Below are positions 18,623-26,373 of a stretch of DNA of 64,000 nucleotides, piece by piece. Made by a program: the position numbers and the translations under genes. Below the pieces are notes generated by a model. The model ran no database searches, had not been told where the DNA came from, and worked only from the letters and a program-made list of their open reading frames with translations. Where the stretch lies: positions 620,001 through 684,000 of the forward strand of contig NZ_JAJVKV010000002.1 in assembly GCF_024198175.1 (NCBI RefSeq). Direction: 5' to 3'. This DNA is from Pyxidicoccus xibeiensis (GTDB lineage Bacteria > Myxococcota > Myxococcia > Myxococcales > Myxococcaceae). Positions within the stretch are counted from its first letter, which is position 1. Every line of letters begins with the position of its first letter.

Positions 18623-20534
18623 ACCCAAGCTCCTTCAGGAACGCGTTCATTTTCGTCTCTGCGGCGGCACGCTCGGCTTCAAGTTGCCGTAGTTTGCGCA
18701 CGGACTCTTCCACGTCCACCGTCTGCTCCGCTTCGGTGGTGTCCGCGTAGCGACTGATGTTCAGGCTGAAATCATTTCGTTCAATCTCCTCAGCCGGGAC
18801 GACGCGGGCGTACCGCTCAACGTCTTTGAATGCGAGGAAGGTAGCCACAATCCTCTTCACGTCCTGGTCACGCAGGTAGTTCTGCGCCTTGCCCGCCTCA
18901 AACTCCTGAGCGGCGTTGATGAACAGCACCTTGCCTCGGCGCTCTGCTGGCTTCGCTCGGTTCATCACTAACACCGCCGCAGGGATGCCCGTTCCGTAGA
19001 ACAGGTTCGACGGCAGGCCTATGACCGCCTCGATCAGGTCGCTCTTGAAGAGCCCCTTCCGAATCTCGGCTTCGCTGCCCCCTCGGAAGAGGACTCCGTG
19101 CGGCATGACAACACCCAACTGTCCTTGCTTGTTGAGCGTGGCGACCATGTGCTGGACGAAGGCGAGGTCGCCCTTCGCCTTGGGAGGAATCCCGAAGCGG
19201 AACCGTCCATGTGCGTCGGCCTCGGCCACCTCGTGGCCCCACTCGTCGAGGGAGAACGGCGGATTTGCTATCACCCGGTCGTAGAGGATGAGCCCATCGT
19301 CCTGCACGAGCTTCGGGTCGCGGATGGTGTCGCCCTTCTCTATCCGGTGGTCGGGCAGGCTGTGAAGCAGCAGGTTCATCTTACAAATGGCCCACGTCCC
19401 GAGGTTCTTCTCCTGCCCGTGCAGGGTCAGATTGCGAGGGTCGCCGCCGTGGCGCTGCACGTACTTCGCGCATTCAATCAACATGCCGCCCGAGCCGCAC
19501 GTCGGGTCCGAGATGCGCATGCCCTCCTTTGGCTGGAGCATCTCCACGATGAGCTGGACGACCTTGCGAGGCGTATAGAACTCGCCACCCTTCTTGCCAG
19601 CATCGTCCGCGAACTTCTCGATGAGGTACTCGTACGCGCGCCCGAGCATGTCGGGCTCGGAGAGCGACGCGTTCCGCAGGGACAGTTTCGAGAAGTGCTG
19701 CACCAGCTTGGAGAGCACCGTGTCCCGGTTCTTTCCATCTCCCAGCTTGCGCTCGTCGTTGAAGTCGATGCCGGCGAGGATGCCATCGAGGGTGCTGTTC
19801 TCATCCTCCAACGCCGAGCAGGCGGTGTTGAGCGCCTGGCCGAGGTTGGTGGCGACCTTGCGCAGCTCGCTCCAGCGGGCGCGCTGGGGGACGAAGAACC
19901 GGTGGGAGTCGCGGTCCTCCCACGCCACGTCCTCGGACTCTCCCTCCGCGAGGAGCTGCTCGGCCTCCTCTTCAAAGACATCCGAGATGCGCTTCAGGAA
20001 CAACATCCCGAAGATGTAGTTCTTGTAGTCGGACGAATCGATGGAGCCTCGGAGGATGTCGGCGGCGCTCCAGAGGTGGCGCTCGAGCTGGTCCACGGTG
20101 AGCCGCTCCGTGGTGGACAGCTCCAGGTTGCGCTGCTCCAGCGCCGCGGGCTTGCGCCCGGGGCCCTGGCTTGGAGACGGGGGCTGTGCCGGCCCGGCCT
20201 CGCCGCCGAGGATGCGCTGCACCAGCACGTCCTTCTCGCGCCCGCTGCGGTCCACTCCGAGGGCGTCGCAGATGGACTGGAGCTCCTCGCGCTTGAGCCC
20301 TCCGAGCAGCTCGGCGAAGTCGACCGAGCGCGAGCGGACGAGGGACTCGACATGGTTCTCGACGGCGCGCCGGTCGCCCACGTCGAGCCCGTAGCGCCGG
20401 GTCAGCTCGTCCAGCCGCGCCCTCCCGAGCTGCGCGAGGGCCAGACGGCGCTTGAGCGGAGACAACCCTGAGCTTGCCAAGACTTCCTCCCAACAGGCGG
20501 TCCCGGAGGACCGGAGTTCCGGGGTCTGTACCAT
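18612..20534 (-). CDS. hsdM: Type I restriction enzyme M (adenine methyltransferase) subunit
   Basis: The N6-adenine methyltransferase of the system, 640 residues. The HsdM_N helical domain begins around residue 145 (LERHLWSAADILRGSIDSSD, then FGMLFLKRISDVFEEE). The SAM site is SDPTCGSGGMLIECAKY near 341 and the catalytic motif IV is ANPPFSLDEW near 421. The ~140 residues before the HsdM core are extra relative to the usual ~500-residue proteins; part (AELLGGLKREELQSICDALG) resembles a small SAP- or Rho-N-like helical nucleic-acid-binding unit, joined by a Pro/Gly-rich linker. The ATG at 20534 lacks an obvious ribosome site, so the true start might be slightly internal. It is the first gene of the hsdM-hsdS-hsdR-peptidase operon. 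The 252 bp upstream show no clear promoter. Confidence 0.92.
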   Translation of the reverse strand: MVQTPELRSSGTACWEEVLASSGLSPLKRRLALAQLGRARLDELTRRYGLDVGDRRAVENHVESLVRSRSVDFAELLGGLKREELQSICDALGVDRSGREKDVLVQRILGGEAGPAQPPSPSQGPGRKPAALEQRNLELSTTERLTVDQLERHLWSAADILRGSIDSSDYKNYIFGMLFLKRISDVFEEEAEQLLAEGESEDVAWEDRDSHRFFVPQRARWSELRKVATNLGQALNTACSALEDENSTLDGILAGIDFNDERKLGDGKNRDTVLSKLVQHFSKLSLRNASLSEPDMLGRAYEYLIEKFADDAGKKGGEFYTPRKVVQLIVEMLQPKEGMRISDPTCGSGGMLIECAKYVQRHGGDPRNLTLHGQEKNLGTWAICKMNLLLHSLPDHRIEKGDTIRDPKLVQDDGLILYDRVIANPPFSLDEWGHEVAEADAHGRFRFGIPPKAKGDLAFVQHMVATLNKQGQLGVVMPHGVLFRGGSEAEIRKGLFKSDLIEAVIGLPSNLFYGTGIPAAVLVMNRAKPAERRGKVLFINAAQEFEAGKAQNYLRDQDVKRIVATFLAFKDVERYARVVPAEEIERNDFSLNISRYADTTEAEQTVDVEESVRKLRQLEAERAAAETKMNAFLKELGYAS

Positions 20535-20786
20535 GAGCGCGAAGGATTCGCCGAGGGGCGTGCCCTCTCACCCCGGGTGAAAGGAGCCCCGCCCTCGCCA
20601 GCCGCGCGCACCGGCCGCGTCAGGGCTTCGTGCCCTGGAGGGGCGGCCGGGACAGCGCTTGCCAGATCTTCGGGCGGCCTACCGTGTGGAGGGCAGGCTC
20701 GCTTCAGGACGCGAGGCCGGAACTTGCCTCTGCTTGCTGGTAATCCCACCGTAGGGGGCATCTGTCCCAGCCAGCGGGAGGACGCG

Positions 20787-21544
20787 ATGCCAGCCCTGGA
20801 CAGCGAGGTTCTCCCGGCGCACGTCGAGCCCGGGCAGGAGGCTCCGTCCATGCAGCGGCTCGTGGTCGCGCTGCGGGAGCCGCGTCGCTACCCGCACCCC
20901 GTCGACCGAGTGGATGTTGTGCTCGAGACGCACATCTCCCATGTCCTGCTGGCCGGCGAGTACGCGTACAAGCTGAAGAAGCCCCTGGACCTGGTCTTCC
21001 TCGACTACAGCGCGCTCGCGAAGCGCCGGGTGGCCTGCGAGGACGAGCTTCGACTCAACCGCCGCACGGCGGCGGAACTCTACCTCGACGCCGTCCCCAT
21101 TGGAGGGACGCCGGAGGAGCCGCGCCTGGGCGAGGAACCCGCCTTCGAGTATGCGGTAGGATGCGGCGGTTCGAGCAGGAGGCGCTGCTCGACCGCGTGG
21201 TGGCGCGCGGGGCGCTGACGGCCTTGCAGCTCGAGACGCTGGTGCGAGACCTCGCTGACTTCCACGCACCGGCCGCCGTCGCCGGGGGCGATGTGCCCCA
21301 TGGACACCCCGAGCAGGTCCTCGCCACCATGGTGCGGAACTTCACCCAGCTCGAGGCGCGGGTCGAGGCGGCCGAAGATCTCACGGAGCTCGAATGCCTG
21401 CGCCAGTGGACCGAACAGACGTATGTGCGGTAGCGGGACACGCTCACGGCACGGCGCGCGGCCGGGCGGGTGCGGGAGTGTCACGGCGACCTGCATCTGG
21501 ACAACATGGTGCTGAGGGAGGGGCGTGTCGTCCCCTTCGACTGA
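20787..21544 (+). pseudogene. Decayed phosphotransferase/kinase gene (aminoglycoside-phosphotransferase family)
   Basis: Remnant of a bifunctional protein whose relatives have an APH-type kinase domain followed by an AAA/zeta-like ATP-binding domain. The ATG at 20787 has GGAGGACGCG upstream and opens a good frame (THISHVLLAGEYAYKLKKPL). Near 21157 one base appears missing: the frame ends in EYAVGCGG, whereas a +1 shift restores MRRFEQEALLDRVVARG. That frame hits a TAG at 21431-21433 within TYVR*RDTLTARRAAGRV. It then resumes with RECHGDLHLDNMVL, the HGDxHxxN catalytic loop, and stops at VVPFD (21544). The rest of the kinase and the whole second domain are absent. Three lesions make a real pseudogene more likely than sequencing error. 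Confidence 0.8.
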
Positions 21545-21689
21545 GCCGCAGGCGGAGGGTCCCCTCGGAGGCATCATGGTTGTTAAGGACATTTCTTGGG
21601 CCGCCCGAACAGGGCGATGAGCCGCGCCCTACAGGCGAGGCACGCGTGGGTTGCTGCGCCCGCGCCCATCTTGTTAGGTTGGACGGACT

Positions 21690-22637
21690 ATGCGTACTCT
21701 ACCATTTTTTGGGTATGGCCTGATTGCTGTCTTTGTGGCCGCGTCAGCCGCGCAGGCCAGCGAAGAGCGCGACAATCCCACCGTGCGCCCCATCATGCTC
21801 TCGGAGCACCCGAACGATGGCACCCACTCCATCTACGTCAAGGGGCAGGTCGTCACGATACTGCGGTTCGAGCAGCTCGTAGACGCGGTCAAGACGAAGA
21901 TGATCGGTTGGGAGGGCCGACTGGAACCGCTGGCGGTTGTTCGTAACAAGGTGCTCCTTGAGCCCATCTACGACCTCAACAGGGACGAAGGAATTCCCTT
22001 GGTCGTGACACTGGCTGATGGAACCGAAATCCCGTTCCTCGTAAAGCCACCATGGAGCAAGAGGGACGGGGGATGGGCGCCGATTCTCGACCAACAGGTC
22101 GACGTGTTCAAAGACCGGGAAAGTCATGCGTCCATGCACGCGGCGCTGATGGACGCGCTCAAGAAGAATGACACCCTCACTGAAGAGAATGAGCGCTACC
22201 GCAAGGAAGAGAACTCCGTCGATCACGCCTACGCGACGCTCCTCGTAAACGGACAGCGGAAGAAAACACCATTTCGCCGCAGGTTCGTTTACCGGCCGAA
22301 GAATGAGGACATGGATATGATCGTCGAAGTCTTCGAAGGCCCCGGCAAAGCGGCAGCGCTCGTCACCTTGAAGAACACCGACTACGGTGGGCCGTGGGAG
22401 TTCGACGGTGCCTACCTGACCCGTGATTTCACCCACTACACGGCTCGACCCTTCGCGCTTCGCATGGACCGAGCCACGATCGTTCCGGGGCAGACGGGTC
22501 GGATCGCGGTCGTAGCGGACAAGAGCGCCTTCCTGACGGACGACGGGCAACTCACTGATCTCGCGCTCCAGGTCTTCCGAGGAGACGGCCTCCTCCAGGT
22601 GTTCGTGAAGTTGGAACGCACCCTCCTTCAGAAGTAG
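21690..22637 (+). CDS. DUF2381 (TIGR02268) family protein
   Basis: A 315-residue exported protein of a family largely confined to myxobacteria. A signal peptide covers about residues 1-23 (GLIAVFVAASAAQA). Family landmarks are VRPIMLSEHPNDG, IYVKGQVVTILRFEQ, WEGRLEPLAVV, IPLVVTLADGTEIPF, LDQQVDVFKDRESHASM and a helical segment LKKNDTLTEENERYRKEE at about 155-172. The C-terminal half looks like a beta-sandwich (VTLKNTDYGGPWEF, IVPGQTGRIAVVADKSAF). The biochemical function is unknown. From memory, members often sit beside Ser/Thr kinase genes and are followed by a small lipoprotein like the one encoded next. The 145 bp upstream show nothing notable. Confidence 0.85.
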   Translation: MRTLPFFGYGLIAVFVAASAAQASEERDNPTVRPIMLSEHPNDGTHSIYVKGQVVTILRFEQLVDAVKTKMIGWEGRLEPLAVVRNKVLLEPIYDLNRDEGIPLVVTLADGTEIPFLVKPPWSKRDGGWAPILDQQVDVFKDRESHASMHAALMDALKKNDTLTEENERYRKEENSVDHAYATLLVNGQRKKTPFRRRFVYRPKNEDMDMIVEVFEGPGKAAALVTLKNTDYGGPWEFDGAYLTRDFTHYTARPFALRMDRATIVPGQTGRIAVVADKSAFLTDDGQLTDLALQVFRGDGLLQVFVKLERTLLQK

Positions 22638-22648
22638 AAGTGCCGTTC

Positions 22649-23137
22649 ATGTCGACCCCCAAAGCCCTCCTGTTCAGTTCTATCGTCCTGCTCGTTACGT
22701 CGCCCGGCTGCACAGGGAGCGGCGTAGCGTTGCGCCCCGACGGTAGTCCAGGTCCGCAGGAGTGCCCGGAAGAATCAAAGAAGGCGATTCGCTACATGGG
22801 GCTGCGCGTTGGGGACAGCGCGTTGGTGGATCTCGACGCGAACCAGACCGAGAGCCGTCGCGTCACGCTCTATGACGGACCGATTGAGAGTGTCACGAGG
22901 GAGGAGTTCGGCCCGCTCCGTGCGACGAGCCGCTTGTACGGGCAGGTCTGGACGAGCGGCCCGCAGGTCGTCATCCGGTACTACGAGGCGCAGTCACCGA
23001 ACGGAGAAAAAGTTCCCATCTGCGCGGTGGCGCGGCTCGGCTATGACCAGATGAGGAAGTTGCCCGAGTCCAAGCCTGGAACCGCGATCCTCGACGGCTC
23101 TGTCGCAGCCGCGTTCATCGTCGATGCGTTCCGGTAA
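22649..23137 (+). CDS. Small lipoprotein paired with DUF2381 protein
   Basis: A 162-residue lipoprotein that I cannot name. The ATG at 22649 gives MSTPKALLFSSIVLLVTSPGC, a signal peptide with a lipobox-like SPGC; a GTG at 22640 would add three residues. The mature part begins with a Gly/Pro linker (RPDGSPGPQECPEE), then a compact domain including LRVGDSALVDLDANQ, VTLYDGPIESVT, LYGQVWTSGPQVVIRYYEA and VPICAVARLGYDQMRK. The gene begins 11 bp after the DUF2381 stop and is surely cotranscribed with it. I recall the same two-gene order in other myxobacteria, which suggests a functional pair in the envelope. The 156 bp after the stop (23138-23293) hold nothing I can identify. Confidence 0.75.
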   Translation: MSTPKALLFSSIVLLVTSPGCTGSGVALRPDGSPGPQECPEESKKAIRYMGLRVGDSALVDLDANQTESRRVTLYDGPIESVTREEFGPLRATSRLYGQVWTSGPQVVIRYYEAQSPNGEKVPICAVARLGYDQMRKLPESKPGTAILDGSVAAAFIVDAFR

Positions 23138-23293
23138 CTCGCTCGCTCGGCTCATCACGCCTTGTGCTGCTGACCGCGCTGCTACACGCACTGCGGGCCG
23201 GATCGGGCGCGTGCGCAGCGGCTTGATCGGGCCGCCCTGAATCGTGCCGGGCAACGAGACGGCGCCCGCGGCCACCGCCAGCGGCGCCGGGCC

Positions 23294-24049
23294 TCAAGGG
23301 GCTGCGCGTCCGCCGATCGCCGGGAAGCGCTCGTAGGCCCGCTTCAGTGCGTCCAGGTGAGCGGGCTTGTCGAGATCGAGCGGCGCGTCCGTGAGCTGCA
23401 CGACCCACCCGCCCGTCGCCGTGCGCCGCGCCCGTAGAAGCAGGTCCGCGTCCCGGGTCGGGTCCGGGAACCCGATGGCCTGTGCGGCAGCGGCAGACCA
23501 ATAGTTCAGCCACCCGAGATAATAGGGAATCTCGGGCGAGCGGATATGCTCGAAGAGCTTCAGGGCGGGCAGCCCCCGGCGTGGGGACGGCGGCCCTTCC
23601 AGCGTGGGTGCTGTCTGATACGCGATGTCCACCGCGGCGTCGTGTGGGGTCGCACGTCCCCAGAACGCACGTGTGCCCTCCGCTACGCGCTCCAGCATCT
23701 CCGCCGCTGCTGCGATAGCCGCCGCATCTAGAGGCAACTTCGCATGGACTTGGAGCTGTGGCCGACCGCCTGGGCTCTCATCCGCGGAGCGGTGCAGCCC
23801 GGAAATCATCACAGGGTAACGCCTATCGTTGTTACATACCATCGGGAACTCGCCGCGTGTGGCCTCCTCAGCCAACCACGCATCGCGTTGTGGCAACGCG
23901 GCAAGCCGTCGCCTCTCGGTAACTCTCCACTCCAGGCGCAAGCCGGGCAATGCTCGTTCCAAAGCATGGACGGCAGCGATTGTGCGGTTGTCGTCAGACA
24001 CAAACGCAGGTGCATAGACGATGAGAATCAGGGTGCTTTGAGTAGTCAT
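23294..24049 (-). CDS. DUF5953-like protein, putative immunity partner
   Basis: A 251-residue cytoplasmic protein resembling the myxobacterial DUF5953 family, from memory of LILIVYAPAFVSDDNRTIAA, DRRYPVMISGLHRS and YYLGWLNYWSAAAAQAIGFP. It has no signal peptide or membrane span, and the fold is not obvious. Its ATG at 24049 overlaps the stop of the upstream gene as ATGA; an in-frame ATG at 24058 is an alternative. The upstream gene encodes a lipoprotein with a nuclease-like C-terminus, and this order (exported toxin-like lipoprotein, then a coupled cytoplasmic protein) is that of SitA/SitI pairs. An immunity role is therefore inferred from context and not from sequence. Unlike its neighbour, this frame is intact. 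Confidence 0.72.
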   Translation of the reverse strand: MTTQSTLILIVYAPAFVSDDNRTIAAVHALERALPGLRLEWRVTERRRLAALPQRDAWLAEEATRGEFPMVCNNDRRYPVMISGLHRSADESPGGRPQLQVHAKLPLDAAAIAAAAEMLERVAEGTRAFWGRATPHDAAVDIAYQTAPTLEGPPSPRRGLPALKLFEHIRSPEIPYYLGWLNYWSAAAAQAIGFPDPTRDADLLLRARRTATGGWVVQLTDAPLDLDKPAHLDALKRAYERFPAIGGRAAP

Positions 24050-24955
24050 CTCTTGCATCCCGTGACGACGATCTTGAGGGAGGGTTCGAGGGCGAGTAGC
24101 GCGTCTTTGTGCACTTGGGTGCTCACGCCAACAACGAAATCATATCCACAGGCCCGCGCTGCGGCGCGTTCCTTACGCAATTGCTTGAGTTCCCTGTCGA
24201 TCTCCTGGCCCTGGATATAGGCGTTGTATGTATCAAATCGATGTGTCTTGATCTCCCACAGCACGCGCACGCCGACTTGCAGCGCATCGAAGCGCTCACC
24301 GCCCACGAATACGTCCATGCCGGGATAACGGTTGGGCGGGAACTTATCGGCGCACTCGTTATGCGGTACATCTTCGCCCGCGTGCCGCACCGGGGATGGG
24401 CTCGCACGACGGACGGCGCTCTCGGTCGAGCGGATCGGTCGGCGCCGGGGGGAACCAATCCTGCCCTGATGGCTCGGGCTTGGGCTTTCGATGCGCCAAA
24501 TGCTCCTGCTCATTGGATGGCCGAGTTTGGGTCTCAGGCGTCGCACGCCCACGGGATGCCCTCCGATATGCATCCAACTCCTCTTTGATGGCGACTGCCG
24601 CCACGACTGCGCCAGCGACAATCACGGCTCCAACGACTATCTCAGGTGCTATTAGAATGCAGACGCCTAGACCCAAGGTCGCAGCACCTGCGGAGGCGAC
24701 AGAGCATCTTCCCGTGACATCGCGAAACTGGATTCTGTCATGGTCGAGTGCGTGATAGCACCGCTCCACGAGCACGGCCCATTCGTTGGATGCCTCCCGC
24801 ACCACGCATCGCCCGCCATCCGCCCACGGCATCGTCGCTGCTCTCTGGAGGTTGGCGACCCTCGGGTTCCGGGCCGCTGGGCCTTTCGGGCTCGGCTCCG
24901 TCGTTGCACAGGCCGAGAGAAGCAGCAGGAGTGCGACACATGTTCGGGAATGCAT
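24046..24955 (-). pseudogene. Frameshifted DUF6310-like lipoprotein toxin candidate
   Basis: From the ATG at 24955, MHSRTCVALLLLLSAC is a lipoprotein signal (Cys16). Next come a segment with paired cysteines (GGRCVVREASNEW, RCYHALDHDRIQF), a long hydrophobic stretch at about residues 88-120 (LGVCILIAPEIVVGAVIVAG) and a Pro/Lys-rich linker. The frame ends early in RRPSCEPIPGAARGRRCTA. One base less restores a frame reading VRHAGEDVPHNECADKFPP, MDVFVGGERFDALQ and VLWEIKTHRFDTY, then a Cys-containing C-terminus (VVTGCKR). The D-x(n)-E-I-K arrangement is PD-(D/E)xK nuclease-like. The likely lesion is an extra base in the GGGG run at 24392-24395. It may be a true inactivation or a sequencing error. 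The next gene overlaps by ATGA and is a putative immunity gene. Confidence 0.75.
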
Positions 24956-25114
24956 GGTCAGATCCTGACGGAAGGGGTTCTGCCCGCCACGATCGACAGC
25001 GAGCGTGCTCGGAGCGCGCCCGAGTCTGGCAGCGCGGCCCCCTGGAGAGCCAGAACCGAACGCATCCGGTCCGAGCCGCCGCAGCTCAACGGTACACCTT
25101 TCCACCCCAAATGT

Positions 25115-25145
25115 GGAGGCGGCGGGAATCGAAGCCACCGCCTCC
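25115..25145 (-). terminator. Hairpin terminator of the efflux operon
   Basis: Directly after the permease stop, the minus strand forms a 12-bp stem (GGAGGCGGTGG with CCCGCCGCCTCC, including one G-U pair) with the loop CTTCGATT. It is well placed to end the tolC-macB-macA-macB transcript. The rest of 24956-25152 shows nothing else. Confidence 0.6.
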
Positions 25146-25152
25146 AGCTCAC

Positions 25153-26358
25153 TCACTCGTACCGCAGTGACTCGATAGGCGCGAGGCTCGCTGCGCGCCG
25201 GGCGGGCCAGATGCCGAAGAACACGCCCACCGATGCGGAGAAGGCGATGGCCACGATGATGGCCTCGGGCGCCACCACCACCGTCCAGCCCGCCAGGCGC
25301 TGCAGCAGCTCTGCTCCGCCCACGCCGAGGAGCAGTCCCAACGTGCCGCCCGCGAGGCACAGCACCAGCGACTCCACGAGGAACTGGAGCAGGATGTCCA
25401 TTCCCGTGGCCCCCAGCGCCTTGCGCAGACCAATCTCTCGCGTCCGCTCCGTCACCGACACGAGCATGATGTTCATGATGCCAATGCCTCCCACCAGCAG
25501 GGAAATGGCCGCGATACCCGCCAGCAGCAGCGAAAACGTCTGCGTGGTCTCCTGCACCGTGGCGAGCAGCGTGGCCTGGTCTCGGATGTTGAAGTCCGCC
25601 TGCTCCTCCGGACGCAGCCGGTGCTCACGCCGCAGCTTCGAATCAATCTCAGCCATCGCATCGTCCATGGACTTCTCGTCCGCGGCCTGCACGGCGATGG
25701 AGCGGATGCGGTCGCTTCCCATGACACGGAACTGCGCGGTGGCCAGCGGGATGTAGAGACTCTCATCCGGGTTGGAGAAGCCCTGCGAGCCCTTCTCCGC
25801 CAGCACCCCGATGACCTCGAAAGGGATGCCACGGATACGGACCGACTCGCCGATCAGCGACGCGGTGTTCGTCAGCCCCAGCTGCGCCCCCGCCAGCGCT
25901 CCGAGCACCACCACCCGGCGGCGGCCGCGGTCCTCCGCCTCCGTGAACAGCCGGCCCGCCGCCACCTTCGACTCGTTGATGCCGAAGTACGTCGGCCAGG
26001 TCCCCACGACGGACAGGTTCGCGTTCTTCGCGCCGTACTCCACCTGGAAGCGCGACTCGATCTCCGGCGCCACCGCCTGGATGTGGCGCGGATTCGCTCG
26101 CAGCGCCTCCGCGTCGTCGATGGACATCGTCGCCTGTCCACGGCCCAGGCCACCCGCGAAGGACTGGCCGGGGCGCACCGTGAGGACGTTGGTGCCGAGC
26201 GTCTTCAGCCGCTGCTCCACCGAGCGCTGGGCACCTTCGCCCAGCGCCACCATCGTGATGACCGCCGCGATGCCAATCACGATGCCCAGCATCGTCAGCA
26301 GCGACCGGAGCTTGTTGGCGAGGACCGCATCGAATGCGACCCGGATGATCTCTCCCAT
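25153..26358 (-). CDS. MacB-like ABC transporter permease (FtsX fold)
   Basis: The membrane subunit of a tripartite MacAB-TolC-type exporter, 401 residues. Topology is that of MacB: TM1 at about 18-40 (LLTMLGIVIGIAAVITMVAL), a large periplasmic domain of about 230 residues, then three TM helices near 275-300 (LLLAGIAAISLLVGGIGIMN), 325-350 and 365-390. The conserved cytoplasmic loop TERTREIGLRKALGA follows TM2. The nucleotide-binding domain is encoded separately, unlike in E. coli MacB where both are fused. It is the last gene of the operon, beginning 15 bp after the adaptor gene, with GAGGAGG upstream of its ATG. The substrate is unknown; peptides, lipoproteins or antibiotics are typical. 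Confidence 0.92.
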   Translation of the reverse strand: MGEIIRVAFDAVLANKLRSLLTMLGIVIGIAAVITMVALGEGAQRSVEQRLKTLGTNVLTVRPGQSFAGGLGRGQATMSIDDAEALRANPRHIQAVAPEIESRFQVEYGAKNANLSVVGTWPTYFGINESKVAAGRLFTEAEDRGRRRVVVLGALAGAQLGLTNTASLIGESVRIRGIPFEVIGVLAEKGSQGFSNPDESLYIPLATAQFRVMGSDRIRSIAVQAADEKSMDDAMAEIDSKLRREHRLRPEEQADFNIRDQATLLATVQETTQTFSLLLAGIAAISLLVGGIGIMNIMLVSVTERTREIGLRKALGATGMDILLQFLVESLVLCLAGGTLGLLLGVGGAELLQRLAGWTVVVAPEAIIVAIAFSASVGVFFGIWPARRAASLAPIESLRYE

Positions 26359-26373
26359 GACCTGGCCTCCTCC

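Noticed and set aside
24392..24395. GGGG run as a phase-variation tract switching the lipoprotein toxin gene.
   Set aside because: Four bases are too short for meaningful slipped-strand switching. A single mutation or sequencing error is more likely.
25115..25145. Minus-strand segment resembling the T-arm and 3' end of a tRNA or tmRNA (GCTTCGATTCCCGCCGCC), hence a possible island attachment site.
   Set aside because: No complete tRNA or tmRNA body lies upstream and I found no second copy. The same bases form a perfect-looking terminator hairpin at the end of the efflux operon, which explains them more simply.
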